A DNA stretch of 64,000 bases from Octadecabacter dasysiphoniae (GCF_021532615.1 NZ_JAKGAQ010000003.1:62001-126000), one strand, 5' to 3'. Positions 53,158 to 62,629 are shown, numbered from the stretch's first letter. Notes: generated by a model not told the origin, from the sequence alone. Translations and numbers: made by a program.

Positions 53158-55033
53158 CCACGGGCTGATCCGGTTCTGCGGCCCCTGTTGCGGCGAAAAT
53201 GCCGTGTGTGGTTTTGTCCCAATAGAACGGTTTTGTCGCGAGTTCGATGATGCCTTTGTAGGCGGCAAGTGCGGCAAGCGGGAAGTAGAAGTGCAGCGTC
53301 GGCGTCCATTTGATCAGGTCCGGTTTTTTCGCGGATGTGACGGCGATGGCGGACACGGTGATGCCGACAATTTCGGACAGCAAAAAGATCGCGGCAAAGG
53401 TGAGGGCGACGGGTTGGCTGAGCACGCCATCAAGCGGATGGGGCACGCCGAACAGCATCAGCCAGAACGACCACAGCAGCGGGGCCAGCAGGAATTGCGT
53501 GATGGTGCCCGCAAACAAAAGCTGCACCCCAAAGAACCGCCACGCCCCAAGATCGCGCCATAGTTTCAGGGGGTTACGCATATGGACGCCGTAGGTGATC
53601 GCATACCCCTTGAGCCAGCGGGACCGCTGTTTGACCCATGGCCAGGCGCGTGCGTTTGCCTCTTCCTGGGTGACGGTGTCGATGATTTCCGTGCGGTAGC
53701 CGTGACGCGCGAGGCGGATGCCGAGGTCTGCGTCTTCGGTGACGTTATGGGCATCCCAGCCGCCCAATTTTTCGAGGGTATCGCGGCGAAAGAACAAGGT
53801 TGTCCCACCAAGCGGAATGGCCAGTTTGAGCCGTTCGAGACCGGGTAAAATGATGCGGAACCATGTGGCGTATTCCACGGTAAAGCACCGCGCGAGCCAG
53901 TTGGAATGGGAGTTGTAAAAATCCAAGCGCCCTTGCAGGCAGGCCACGTCCGGCCCTGTTTGGGCAAAGCGATTGACCACCACGTGGATCTGATCGGGGG
54001 CGGGGGCGTCTTCAGCATCGTAAACGCCGATTATAGAACCTTTTGCAAAGCTGAGCGCGTAGTTCAACGCCCTTGGTTTGGTTTGCAATGTGCCCAGCGG
54101 GACGCGGATTGCGCGCATCCAGTGGGGCAGTTGCGTGGCGGCGAGCGCGTCTTGCGTGGTGCCGTCGTCAGCCTCGAGGACGAGGCACACATCGAGGCGG
54201 TCTGTGGGGTAGTCGAGTTTGGACAACCGGCTGACCAATGCGCCTGCGATGTCACGTTCGCGAAACAGCGGCACGAGGATTGTGACGGTTGGAAGGTGCA
54301 CAAGTTCGGGGTTGGCGGGCACCGGTTTGGCGGGTTTGGGGAACACATGAAAGACCGCCGCGACGATCTTTAACAATGTGTTCAGGATCAGTGTGAACAC
54401 GGCCCAGCCGCACAGAATAAAGAAGCTGATTGTTGGCCAAATGATCATGCAAGCAAGAATGGCGGCCAGCACGGCGGTGCCCCATCGAAAGGCTTTGCCG
54501 GCGTCCCAATTGCGGCAGGATTCGGCATCAACGGTGCGCATTTCTGCGTTTAACATCAATGCGCTGTGGCATGTTTTACTAAGCGCGAGGTCAAGGTTGT
54601 CGGGGGCGACGATTGCCAAATGGACCCGCCCGAAAATGACGGTCAGTGCATCGCGAACGCGCAGGAAATGTTCGGGCGAGGCCGCCAGAACCGTCACGCG
54701 GCCGGCGGTTGAACGCCATGGCAGCACGCGGTGTTTCAGGCACAGATGCGCCCCGAATTGGGCGATCAATCGAGGATCGGGGGGATGCGTTTCGGGGTCA
54801 ATCAGGCTTGTCCCGACCAAACCGGCCTGATGTTGCGCATCAATGAGCGTGGGGCGGTAACGCAGGGCGCTGTCGTCACGCTGCGCGCGGTCCAATGCTG
54901 CATGCGCGCGCGCCGCAGCGGTGCCCGACGGCGTGAGCACGTCGGCCACCGAAAACGGTTCTGCCAGACGTTTCGCCATATCTTTATCGCCCGCCGCCCG
55001 AGGGCGGCGACTCGTCCTGAAAATCAAAGCCAT
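53111..55033 (-). CDS. Membrane GT2 glycosyltransferase with MshEN-like N-domain (NfrB-like)
   Basis: 640 residues from the ATG at 55033 (GAGG seven bases upstream). The N-terminal about 170 residues look like a GspE/MshEN domain (LIAQFGAHLCLKHRVLPWRS). Two membrane spans follow, then a processive GT2 domain with EADDGTT, DAEDAP, TEDADLG and QRSRWLKG (the D, DxD, TED and QxxRW set of cellulose-synthase-like enzymes), and C-terminal membrane spans. NfrB-like proteins make surface glycans. A CtrA-type box lies 46 bases upstream. The 3' end overlaps the GntR gene by 47 bases. Confidence 0.87.
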   Translation of the reverse strand: MALIFRTSRRPRAAGDKDMAKRLAEPFSVADVLTPSGTAAARAHAALDRAQRDDSALRYRPTLIDAQHQAGLVGTSLIDPETHPPDPRLIAQFGAHLCLKHRVLPWRSTAGRVTVLAASPEHFLRVRDALTVIFGRVHLAIVAPDNLDLALSKTCHSALMLNAEMRTVDAESCRNWDAGKAFRWGTAVLAAILACMIIWPTISFFILCGWAVFTLILNTLLKIVAAVFHVFPKPAKPVPANPELVHLPTVTILVPLFRERDIAGALVSRLSKLDYPTDRLDVCLVLEADDGTTQDALAATQLPHWMRAIRVPLGTLQTKPRALNYALSFAKGSIIGVYDAEDAPAPDQIHVVVNRFAQTGPDVACLQGRLDFYNSHSNWLARCFTVEYATWFRIILPGLERLKLAIPLGGTTLFFRRDTLEKLGGWDAHNVTEDADLGIRLARHGYRTEIIDTVTQEEANARAWPWVKQRSRWLKGYAITYGVHMRNPLKLWRDLGAWRFFGVQLLFAGTITQFLLAPLLWSFWLMLFGVPHPLDGVLSQPVALTFAAIFLLSEIVGITVSAIAVTSAKKPDLIKWTPTLHFYFPLAALAAYKGIIELATKPFYWDKTTHGIFAATGAAEPDQPVVNAPPRPLPHPVAAE

Positions 55034-55078
55034 GTAAGCCTCGTTAACCTGTCCCGCGATCACACTGGACCACGAACG

Positions 55079-55094
55079 GTTAACGGCGCGTTAA
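55079..55094 (-). promoter_or_regulatory. CtrA-type box upstream of glycosyltransferase
   Basis: On the minus strand TTAA-CGCGCCG-TTAAC, an exact match to the CtrA consensus TTAA-N7-TTAAC. It is 46 bases before the glycosyltransferase ATG, where it could cover a -35 region. The 78-base gap holds several other GTTAA/GTTAAG words. Confidence 0.6.
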
Positions 55095-55111
55095 GGCAAA
55101 CGTAAGGAAAG

Positions 55112-56272
55112 TTAAGCTGTGACGCCTGCGCGGTCTGCCATGGCGGCGGCAAAGCGTTCAAACAGGTAATAGCTGTCCATCGGACCGGGCGAGGCTTCTG
55201 GGTGGTATTGCACCGAGAAGATCGGTTTGCCGTCTACGGCGATGCCGCAGTTTGACCCGTCAAACAAAGACACATGGGTTTCGCGCACACCTGCGGGCAG
55301 GGATTGTGCATCAACGGTAAAGCCATGATTCATCGATGTAATTTCGACTTTGCCGGTGTCGTTGTCTTTGACGGGGTGGTTGGCGCCGTGGTGGCCGTGG
55401 TTCATTTTGATGGTCTTCGCGCCAAGCGCGAGGGCCAGCATTTGGTGCCCCAAACAGATGCCGAAAACGGGCAGGTCTTTGGCTAGAATGTCTTTGATCA
55501 TTGGCACGGCGTATTCGCCCGTCGCGGCCGGATCGCCGGGGCCGTTGGACAGGAACACGCCATCGGGGTTCAGCGCCAACACGTCTTGCGCGGTGGCGGT
55601 GGCGGGCAACACGGTGACGTCGCAACCTGCAGAGGCGAGGCAACGCAGGATGTTGCGTTTGGCACCGTAATCGATGGCAACGACTTTGTGTGTCGCGTCG
55701 GTCTGTTTGGGGAAACCGTCGGGCCATGCCCACCGCATTTCATCCCAGCGGTAAGATTGTGCGCAGGTGACGTCTTTGGCCAAATCCAGCCCTTCGAGGC
55801 CAGCAAAAGCGCGGGCGGCGGCGACCATGGCTTCGATGTCAAAAATCCCGTCAGGATTATGGGCCAATGTCACGTGTGGCGCGCCTTGTTGGCGGATCGC
55901 GCGGGTCAGGCGGCGGGTGTCGATGCCACCGATGCCAATGCGGCCCCGTTTTTCAAGCCAGGGTTCCAGCTGTTCGACGGACCGCCAGTTGCTGGGTGTT
56001 GTGGGATCCCATTTCACGACCATGCCGGAGGCGACGGGATCGTTTGATTCATCGTCTTCGGGCATGACGCCCGTGTTGCCGATGTGGGGGAAGGTGAAGG
56101 TCACGATCTGGCCCGCATAGGACGGGTCCGTCATGATTTCCTGATAGCCCGTCATCGCGGTGTTGAAACACAGCTCGGCCACGGTTTGGCCCGTGGCGCC
56201 GAAACCCTTGCCGTAGAACACAGTTCCATCGGCGAGGACGAGACATGCTGTTGGTTTTTCGCGGCTGGCCAT
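55112..56272 (-). CDS. carA: Carbamoyl-phosphate synthase small subunit
   Basis: 386 residues; glutaminase subunit giving ammonia to CarB for arginine and pyrimidine synthesis. The N-terminal CPSase domain begins ACLVLADGTVFYGKGFGATGQTVAELCFNTAMTGYQE. The class I amidotransferase triad lies in PVFGICLGHQMLALALG (nucleophilic Cys) and VQYHPEASPGPMDSYYLF (His/Glu). Cytoplasmic. CarB is not in the window, as is common. It is divergent from yqeY with a 211-base gap in which no attenuator was recognised. Confidence 0.95.
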   Translation of the reverse strand: MASREKPTACLVLADGTVFYGKGFGATGQTVAELCFNTAMTGYQEIMTDPSYAGQIVTFTFPHIGNTGVMPEDDESNDPVASGMVVKWDPTTPSNWRSVEQLEPWLEKRGRIGIGGIDTRRLTRAIRQQGAPHVTLAHNPDGIFDIEAMVAAARAFAGLEGLDLAKDVTCAQSYRWDEMRWAWPDGFPKQTDATHKVVAIDYGAKRNILRCLASAGCDVTVLPATATAQDVLALNPDGVFLSNGPGDPAATGEYAVPMIKDILAKDLPVFGICLGHQMLALALGAKTIKMNHGHHGANHPVKDNDTGKVEITSMNHGFTVDAQSLPAGVRETHVSLFDGSNCGIAVDGKPIFSVQYHPEASPGPMDSYYLFERFAAAMADRAGVTA

Positions 56273-56483
56273 CGTTCATATCCCCCGATAATGAAGGCCC
56301 CGCCTTGCGGAAACGACGCCGAACTTGTGGCTGTCTAAGGGGTGGTCAGGGCGTGGTCAAGGCTGGTTTGACGCCGTGAAATGACCTTGCGGCGCAGGGG
56401 CGAGAGGGTGCTTGTTTTTGCGGCGGAATTCGGAGTAGTGTCCCCGACTGTTACCGCTCTCACTCGGGCGAAACTTATCAGGG

Positions 56484-56951
56484 ATGATGAAAATGGAATT
56501 GCGCGCGCGGGTCAATACGGCCCTTAAAGAGGCTATGAAGGCGAAAGATGCGACACGGTTGTCGACATTGCGGCTGATCAATGCGGCCATCAAAGACCGT
56601 GACATCGAAGCGCGCAGCGGTGGTCAGGATGAGGGTGTGGGCGACGATGTTGTTCTTGGGATCATGGGCAAGATGGTCAAGCAACGTCAGGAAAGCGCGA
56701 AGGTTTACGAAGAAGGCGGGCGTCTTGAGCTGGCTGAAAAAGAGCTGTCGGAAATCAAGATTATCGAGGATTTCCTGCCGCGCCAGTTGTCGGACGCCGA
56801 AGCATCCGCCGCCATCGATGCTGCAATTGCAGAGGTCGGGGCCGACAGCATTCGCGATATGGGTAAGGTCATGGGCGTGCTGAAAGGCAAATACACCGGC
56901 CAGATGGATTTTGGCAAAACCGGCCCGATGGTCAAAGACAAGCTGGGCTAG
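56484..56951 (+). CDS. GatB/YqeY domain protein
   Basis: 155 residues (starts at 56484, 56487 or 56493 are all possible; the family usually begins at the third, ELRARVN). The YqeY fold is shown by TALKEAMKAKDATRLSTLRLINAAIKDRDI and the C-terminal DMGKVMGVLKGKYTGQMDFGKTGPMVKDKL, related to the tRNA-binding tail of GatB. The role is unproven; the family may help tRNA amidation or editing. Its stop overlaps the convergent EamA gene by 4 bases. Confidence 0.9.
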   Translation: MMKMELRARVNTALKEAMKAKDATRLSTLRLINAAIKDRDIEARSGGQDEGVGDDVVLGIMGKMVKQRQESAKVYEEGGRLELAEKELSEIKIIEDFLPRQLSDAEASAAIDAAIAEVGADSIRDMGKVMGVLKGKYTGQMDFGKTGPMVKDKLG

Positions 56952-57844
56952 CGTCTGAACAGTCGTCCATCGAGGATGGCGAGGCCGAGGGCGAGCAGCG
57001 CAAGGCCGACGTAGACGTTTGAGGACAGGCTTTCGTTCAGGACCAGCGCGCCAAGGACGATCGACACGGGCGGGATCAGCAAGGTGACGATCATCGTATT
57101 GGCCGATCCGGCCGCGGCGAGAATGCGGTAATACAGCAGATAAGCGCCCGCTGTGGCGAACACGACGTAATAGCCGATGGCCAGATAGGCCGTTGGGCTA
57201 AGGTCAAAGGACGGTGCGCCGTCGATCACAAAGGCCGCCGGAACCATGATGATGGATGATCCGGTTAACATGCCCGCCGCCGCGACTTGCGGGGTGAGGT
57301 TTGCCAGATTGATACGCGCCCAGACCCCTGCGAAGGCATAAGAAATCGTGCCGCCAATCACGGCGAGTTGCGCAAGGGACGTGATGTCAAAATTGCGCAC
57401 GGCATCAAGGCCGATGGCCGTTGCCACGCCGAAGAACCCGATGGCGGAGCCGATGGTTTTGCGCAGGGTCAATCGTTCGTCCGCAAGGATCAGCGCGGCG
57501 ATGACCACGCCGAAAATCGCCGTGCCCGCATTGAAAACTGAGGTGAGGCCCGTGGGAATATGCAATTGCCCCCACGCCATAAGCGAAAACGGGATGACAT
57601 TGTTCAGCAGGCCCATGACGAACAGTGCGCCCCAGATTTTGGGATCACGCGGGATCGGCAGGCCGCGCAGGATCACGTAGCCCCACAGGATCAGTGCCGC
57701 CCAGAAAACGCGGTGGGCGACGGATGTGACAAAGGGGACTTCGTTCAGGGCCAGCCGGATGGCAAGGAAACTGCCGCCCCAGATCAGCCCTAAAATGAAC
57801 AGTTCGGCCCATGTGCGGGTGGTGATGTTGCGCTGTGGTGTCAT
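56948..57844 (-). CDS. EamA/DMT-family exporter
   Basis: 298 residues with ten membrane spans in two EamA repeats; the first starts LFILGLIWGGSFLAIRLAL and the second VIGGTISYAFAGVWARINL. It belongs to the drug/metabolite transporter superfamily (RhaT/YdcZ-like exporters of amino acids or metabolites). Substrate unknown. Gene boundaries are tight, with convergence on yqeY. Confidence 0.9.
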   Translation of the reverse strand: MTPQRNITTRTWAELFILGLIWGGSFLAIRLALNEVPFVTSVAHRVFWAALILWGYVILRGLPIPRDPKIWGALFVMGLLNNVIPFSLMAWGQLHIPTGLTSVFNAGTAIFGVVIAALILADERLTLRKTIGSAIGFFGVATAIGLDAVRNFDITSLAQLAVIGGTISYAFAGVWARINLANLTPQVAAAGMLTGSSIIMVPAAFVIDGAPSFDLSPTAYLAIGYYVVFATAGAYLLYYRILAAAGSANTMIVTLLIPPVSIVLGALVLNESLSSNVYVGLALLALGLAILDGRLFRR

Positions 57845-57894
57845 GGGGCGACGCTAGGCGCGAACACGCGCAAGCGCGACCCGAAAGATGCGGC

Positions 57895-58269
57895 TTAGGT
57901 GCGGCGTTGGCCGATCCAAAGTGCGATCAGCGCGGCGAGGGCGGGGACAGATTGCACAACCATAATGCGCGGGCTGATGGTGACCGCACCAAAGACGCCT
58001 GCGACCAGCACGAACAGCAGAAAACAGGTGGCGACATTGGCGTGCCAGCGGGCATCGCGGATGAGCAGGGACCAGATCAGACCAGCGGCGAGGAAGGCGT
58101 TATAAATCCCCTGATTTGCGGCCAGTGCGATGGTGGGTTCGAACAGATCGGTCGGAAAGCTGGAGAACACAACCGGGCCGCGCGTCGTCCATGCGAAGAT
58201 TTCAAACCAAGCAATATAAAGGTGCAGGGCGGCGATCAGGGCGATGAGGGCTTTGGCGAGGATGCGCAT
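57895..58269 (-). CDS. DUF1304 membrane protein
   Basis: 124 residues from the ATG at 58269 (AAAGGA upstream). Four membrane spans; the DUF1304 signature is YIAWFEIFAWTT near the start, ALAANQGIYNAFLAAGLIW in the middle and a hydrophobic C-terminus with SVPALAALIALWIG. Function not known. It follows the DUF2244 gene by 32 bases on the same strand and may be the last gene of the oxidase-linked group. Confidence 0.88.
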   Translation of the reverse strand: MRILAKALIALIAALHLYIAWFEIFAWTTRGPVVFSSFPTDLFEPTIALAANQGIYNAFLAAGLIWSLLIRDARWHANVATCFLLFVLVAGVFGAVTISPRIMVVQSVPALAALIALWIGQRRT

Positions 58270-58301
58270 GGGGTGTCCTTTTTATCCGGGTTGCGGCCAG
58301 A

Positions 58302-58811
58302 CTAGTCGTTGCGCGCGTTCAGCACCATGCGCAACCTGTCTTGCAGTTCGCTGAACACCACCGCGCGTTCGTCTTCGGGCAGGAACGCGCCGAGTTCGAC
58401 GACGCGGTCCGCCCCTTTGAGGGTGATGTAGTTTGTGATGCGATCATGGTTTGGATCAATCTTGAGCTGGACCCAATAGGGGTTTGCCTCCCATGATTTT
58501 CTGCCCTGTCGCGGGTGGATATGTTCGAGCGTTATGCGGTCGGGCCAGATGCGCAATTCTTCGAGGATTTCACCCGACTTGTAGCTGTGATTGATGGCGT
58601 ACCAGACCCCGCCCACGGCGATGGCAAAGAACGGCAACAGCGCCCACAAAACGGGTGAGCCAAGCAACACAAGCAGCGGCAGCAACACGATGGCGCAGGT
58701 GCCGCCGATGAACAGCACGAAATCCTTGCGCAAGAGGGATCGGTAGGGCCACAGGTGCAGTTCTACCGTTGGGGCATCTTTGCCGTCGGGTTCAATCCAT
58801 TCATACGGCAT
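58302..58811 (-). CDS. DUF2244 membrane protein
   Basis: 169 residues. Two adjacent membrane spans (LFIGGTCAIVLLPLLVLLG and ALLPFFAIAVGGVWYAI) are followed by a cytoplasmic beta domain: LEELRIWPDRITLEHIHPRQGRKSWEANPYWVQLKI. DUF2244 genes are regularly near cytochrome oxidase genes in alphaproteobacteria, so a role in oxidase assembly is plausible. The ATG overlaps the end of the upstream COX1-like gene by 11 bases, implying coupling. Confidence 0.88.
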   Translation of the reverse strand: MPYEWIEPDGKDAPTVELHLWPYRSLLRKDFVLFIGGTCAIVLLPLLVLLGSPVLWALLPFFAIAVGGVWYAINHSYKSGEILEELRIWPDRITLEHIHPRQGRKSWEANPYWVQLKIDPNHDRITNYITLKGADRVVELGAFLPEDERAVVFSELQDRLRMVLNARND

Positions 58812-59364
58812 TGTTGTTGTCCCCGCGATTGCGCCACCAGCTGATAAGGGGGCGTAGGGCGGCGACGGCCAACACGGCTAGAAAAACGCTCGCCAAGGCA
58901 TTGGTGAGGGTGTTGATGATCTGAAATGTCTCTGTGTAGTCGATGTAGCGGCGCGGCATCCCGCCGTTTGCCAAATAGATTTGCGGGGCGACGTTGATCG
59001 TGACGAACAGGGCGACGGCGGCCCAGAACAGAACGATGTCTGTTTTTGCACGGCGCGGGTGGTGCGGGATGAACAGCAGGGCCGCGATGAGTATCGACGG
59101 GACCAGGAAGCCGCCGAGGTATTTATAATGCGCGACGACGTAATAGGTGTCGTGGAAGGCGCGATCTATCGGGGGCGGGGCGAAGATGGGGGCAAAGATG
59201 CCGCCTGTGCCACCCTGGGCCCAATTCCATGTGACATAGAATAGCATGGCCCAGATGGCCCCGAACCCGATGGCCAACCACAGCCAAAGCCAAGCGGACC
59301 GCGCCCTTGCGGCGGTTGCCAGAAGGGACGGAACGAGGAGCAGGAGGGACCAAAAGTATGTCAT
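58801..59364 (-). CDS. Truncated cytochrome c oxidase subunit I-like protein
   Basis: 187 residues from the ATG at 59364. About four to five membrane spans. Residues 66-82 ([17 protein letters not shown]) and 134-143 ([10 protein letters not shown]) align with [17 protein letters not shown] and [10 protein letters not shown] of CtaD, 80 bases upstream. It keeps equivalents of the Mg ligands (His71, Asp72), the haem a3 histidine (His79) and the propionate arginines (Arg138, Arg139). The haem a histidine is replaced by Lys81, and the CuB half of the protein is absent. It cannot be an oxidase alone. It is coupled to the DUF2244 gene. It may be an assembly factor, haem-binding relic or decaying copy. 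Confidence 0.85.
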   Translation of the reverse strand: MTYFWSLLLLVPSLLATAARARSAWLWLWLAIGFGAIWAMLFYVTWNWAQGGTGGIFAPIFAPPPIDRAFHDTYYVVAHYKYLGGFLVPSILIAALLFIPHHPRRAKTDIVLFWAAVALFVTINVAPQIYLANGGMPRRYIDYTETFQIINTLTNALASVFLAVLAVAALRPLISWWRNRGDNNNAV

Positions 59365-59391
59365 CAACGGGTGCCTGAAACAGGTGAAATG

Positions 59392-59420
59392 AAAAAGGCC
59401 CCGGCGTTTCCGCCGAGGCC
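59392..59420 (-). terminator. Intrinsic terminator of ctaD
   Basis: On the minus strand GGCCTCGGCG, loop GAAA, CGCCGGGGCC, then TTTTT: a 10-bp stem with one T-G pair and a T-run. It starts 25 bases after the ctaD stop and ends 28 bases before the COX1-like gene ATG, so that gene needs its own promoter or read-through. Confidence 0.9.
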
Positions 59421-59444
59421 CTGATTTCTTAAACCTCGCCGTGC

Positions 59445-61118
59445 TTAGTGGCTCGGCTGTTTGTCCCAATCGGACTGCTTTGGAAGCGTCTCGAAGGTGT
59501 GCTCTGGTGGAGGGGACGGGAGGGTCCATTCCAGCGTGTCAGCGTATTCACCCCATGGGTTCGGCTCTGTCGCGTTTTTCGGGGACAGGAGCGTTTTGAA
59601 CAGGATCACGATGAAGAACACGAAGGATCCGAACGAGATGAACGCACCGATGGAGGACACGTAGTTCCAAAGCGCGAAGGCTTCGTTGTAGTCGATGTAG
59701 CGGCGCGGCATGCCGTTACGACCCAAGAAGTGCTGTGGGAAGAACGTGATGTTGGCGCCGATGAACATGGCCCAGAAGTGCAGTTTACCCGCCCATTCAG
59801 GGATCATGCGACCCGACATTTTCGGCAGGTAGAAATAGATACCCGCGAAGATACCGAACACCGCACCCAGCGACATCACGTAGTGGAAGTGGGCCACAAC
59901 ATAGTAGGTGTCGTGATACGCACGGTCCACGCCGGCCTGGGACAGAACGATGCCTGTGACACCGCCGACTGTGAACAAGAACAAGAAGCCCATCGCCCAA
60001 AGCATTGGTGTTTTGAATTCAATCGAACCACCCCACATTGTCGCAATCCATGAGAAGATTTTGACGCCGGTGGGCACCGCGATCACCATGGTCGCCAGCA
60101 TAAAGTAGGACTGCTGTGTCAGGGACATGCCGACTGTGTACATGTGGTGCGCCCACACGACAAAGCCCAGCGCGCCAATTGCGACCATCGCGTAGACCAT
60201 CGGCAGGTAGCCGAAGATCGGCTTTTTGGAGAAGGTCGAGATGATGTGCGAAATGATACCGAAGGCAGGTACAACGATGATGTAAACCTCTGGGTGACCA
60301 AAGAACCACAGGATGTGCTGGTACAGGATCGGGTCGCCGCCGCCAGCAGGATCAAAGAAGGTCGTGCCGAAGTTGCGGTCCATCAAAAGCATTGTGATCG
60401 CGCCAGCCAGAACGGGCAGGGCCAGAAGGATCAGCCATGCAGTGACAAAGATCGACCATGCGAACAGTGGAACCTTGTGCAGCGTCATGCCGGGGGCACG
60501 CATGTTCAGGAAGGTCGTGATCATGTTGATCGCGCCAAGGATAGACGAGGCACCGGACACGTGGACCGCGAAGATCGCGAGGTCCATCGAAATACCGGCC
60601 TCGGTGGTGGAGAGCGGTGGATACAGAACCCAGCCAACGCCAGAGCCCGCCTGACCATTACCGCCGGGGGCAAGGATCGAGCAGATACCAAGCGCAACAC
60701 CGGTACAGAACAGCCAGAACGACAGGTTGTTCAGACGCGGGAATGCCATGTCTGGCGCGCCAATTTGCAAAGGCATGAAGTAGTTGCCGAAACCGCCGAA
60801 AAGGGCTGGAATAACAACAAAGAACATCATCAGGACGCCGTGATACGTGATCATCACGTTCCACAAGTGGCCGTTTGGCGTACATTGATCAAGCGCGGCA
60901 GGGAACAGACGCGCGCCCTCCATGCACATGTACTGCACGCCGGGGTTCATCAGCTCCATCCGCATGTAAACGGTGAAGGCGACGGACAAGAATCCGACGA
61001 AACCGGATACGAACAGGTACAAAATACCGATGTCTTTGTGGTTGGTGGACATGAACCAGCGGGTAAAGAACCCGCGATTGTCTTCGTGCCCTTGGTCGTG
61101 GACGGCTGCGTCTACCAT
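59445..61118 (-). CDS. ctaD: Cytochrome c oxidase (aa3) subunit I
   Basis: 557 residues, twelve membrane spans. All redox residues are present, one number below Paracoccus: His93 and His412 (haem a), His410 (haem a3), His275, His324 and His325 (CuB), Tyr279 in GHPEVY (cross-linked tyrosine), Glu277 (D-channel), and His402/Asp403 (Mg). It reduces O2 to water and pumps protons. Subunits II and III are not adjacent. The 108-base gap upstream shows no clear operator. A terminator follows. Confidence 0.97.
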   Translation of the reverse strand: MVDAAVHDQGHEDNRGFFTRWFMSTNHKDIGILYLFVSGFVGFLSVAFTVYMRMELMNPGVQYMCMEGARLFPAALDQCTPNGHLWNVMITYHGVLMMFFVVIPALFGGFGNYFMPLQIGAPDMAFPRLNNLSFWLFCTGVALGICSILAPGGNGQAGSGVGWVLYPPLSTTEAGISMDLAIFAVHVSGASSILGAINMITTFLNMRAPGMTLHKVPLFAWSIFVTAWLILLALPVLAGAITMLLMDRNFGTTFFDPAGGGDPILYQHILWFFGHPEVYIIVVPAFGIISHIISTFSKKPIFGYLPMVYAMVAIGALGFVVWAHHMYTVGMSLTQQSYFMLATMVIAVPTGVKIFSWIATMWGGSIEFKTPMLWAMGFLFLFTVGGVTGIVLSQAGVDRAYHDTYYVVAHFHYVMSLGAVFGIFAGIYFYLPKMSGRMIPEWAGKLHFWAMFIGANITFFPQHFLGRNGMPRRYIDYNEAFALWNYVSSIGAFISFGSFVFFIVILFKTLLSPKNATEPNPWGEYADTLEWTLPSPPPEHTFETLPKQSDWDKQPSH

Positions 61119-61226
61119 GTGGCGCTCCCTCGAAATGGTAAAATCTGTGGGATAAGCGGACTCACCCCTTGGCTTGAAGTGGTTTTAGGTGGTGGCGCAG
61201 TTTAGGGCAACCATTCATGTCGGTGT

Positions 61227-62540
61227 TTATGTGGGTAAAATTGGCGCAGGGGGGCGCTTGAGCAGGGCCAGCAGCAACAAGGCCAGCATCACGACCATCA
61301 GAGAGACGCCGCCAACGCCAAAGGACCACAGGCTCCACGAATCTTGATAGAGGGTGATGCCCGCGATGATCGGGTGGAAATAGACCACCATGAGCGCCGC
61401 AAAACCCCAGCCGATAAGCCCAAATCGCAAGGGCAGTGCGGCAATGAACACATAGGCGGGCAGGTAGGTATAGGCCCAGCTGAGGGGGCTCACGAGCGCG
61501 AACAACGTCACGGCGAACGGCACGATCAGCGGATCATGCGGGCGGCGTGCGGCAAGGAAGGCCACTCCCGCGATCGCTGCGATTTGGGCGATCGAGGACA
61601 CCGCGTGCCAAATTGGGCCTTTGGCGATGGCGGCCCAGCCGATCTGTTCTTCGGCGGTGCTGGGTTGGTACACGGGGAGAAGCTGATCTTCGAGGATTGC
61701 ACCCGCATAAAGCGCATCCGCCGAGAACGAGAAATTCGTGACGATGACCGATTTGCTGAGAACGCCGAGCATCGAGAGGTAGTCTGCGTGAAGGGGCCAA
61801 CCCGCGAGGGCGATGGACGTCAGCCCAAGGGCACCGCCCGCAATGCCAAAGGCCACCACAGCGCGCCAGTTGCGCCGCGCGGCGAAGATGACGATGAAAA
61901 GGACAGGATACACTTTGATTGCGGCGGCGAGGGCCAGCAGGATACCTGCGGCGCGCGGTGCACCCGATTGGGCGCGTTCAAACGCATAAACGATCAGGAA
62001 ACTGACAAGGATTTGTGGCTGGTTTTCCCCCAGCGCGATACCGATTGGCATTGTCAGGATCAGGGCTTCGTAGGTGACGGCGACGACCAACAGGGCGGAC
62101 AATCCGCGAAATCCGCACATTTTAGCGGCCAGATAGGTTGTGGCGATCAGCAGTGCCTGATGCACGAACAAGAACACCGTATCAAAGACTGCGAATGTGG
62201 TGATCTGCGTCAGCCACGACACCAGCTTTGCCCAAAGGGGCGGGTAGATATAGGGAAAGATGCGCGCATCTGGGTCCGTTGCCTGAACGTAGGGCCACCA
62301 TTCGGACGGGGTCGTCATGTCAAACATCACGGCGCTGGACGGATAGATTTGATCAAGCCTGCCCATGGCCATGAAATCCCCGGCCAGCCACATGGCAAAC
62401 AGATCCGCCGATTGGGTATCAAGCCCCGTGCGGGTGCCCACGAACAGGGCATAGGCCAGCATGACAAGCGGCACGAGGATCATGACGGGAGTTGGTTTTA
62501 TCGAAGGTGGGGTGCGCATGGGGTGGGGTCTGTCGATCAT
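61227..62540 (-). CDS. GT87 family (DUF2029) polyprenol-linked glycosyltransferase
   Basis: 437 residues (start at 62540 or 62519; neither has a strong ribosome site). About eleven membrane spans; the first loop carries the acidic pair typical of GT-C enzymes (YALFVGTRTGLDTQSADLF and YPSSAVMFDM), with a later RAQSGAPRAAGILLALAAAIKVYPVLFIVIFAARRNWRA, a conserved DUF2029 stretch. Related enzymes are mannosyl/arabinosyl transferases using polyprenyl-phosphate sugars. The acceptor is unknown. Confidence 0.86.
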   Translation of the reverse strand: MIDRPHPMRTPPSIKPTPVMILVPLVMLAYALFVGTRTGLDTQSADLFAMWLAGDFMAMGRLDQIYPSSAVMFDMTTPSEWWPYVQATDPDARIFPYIYPPLWAKLVSWLTQITTFAVFDTVFLFVHQALLIATTYLAAKMCGFRGLSALLVVAVTYEALILTMPIGIALGENQPQILVSFLIVYAFERAQSGAPRAAGILLALAAAIKVYPVLFIVIFAARRNWRAVVAFGIAGGALGLTSIALAGWPLHADYLSMLGVLSKSVIVTNFSFSADALYAGAILEDQLLPVYQPSTAEEQIGWAAIAKGPIWHAVSSIAQIAAIAGVAFLAARRPHDPLIVPFAVTLFALVSPLSWAYTYLPAYVFIAALPLRFGLIGWGFAALMVVYFHPIIAGITLYQDSWSLWSFGVGGVSLMVVMLALLLLALLKRPPAPILPT

Positions 62541-62629
62541 TTCGGTGTGTCGCGCCTTGTCTGCCCTAAATTGATCGCGCCGTCAGCAGGGCGCGGGATC
62601 AATCTTGGGACCTGTGCCAAATCGGTGCG

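Noticed and set aside
56273..56483. Attenuator or riboswitch upstream of carA
   Set aside because: No terminator/antiterminator pair or leader peptide could be recognised in the 211-base gap.
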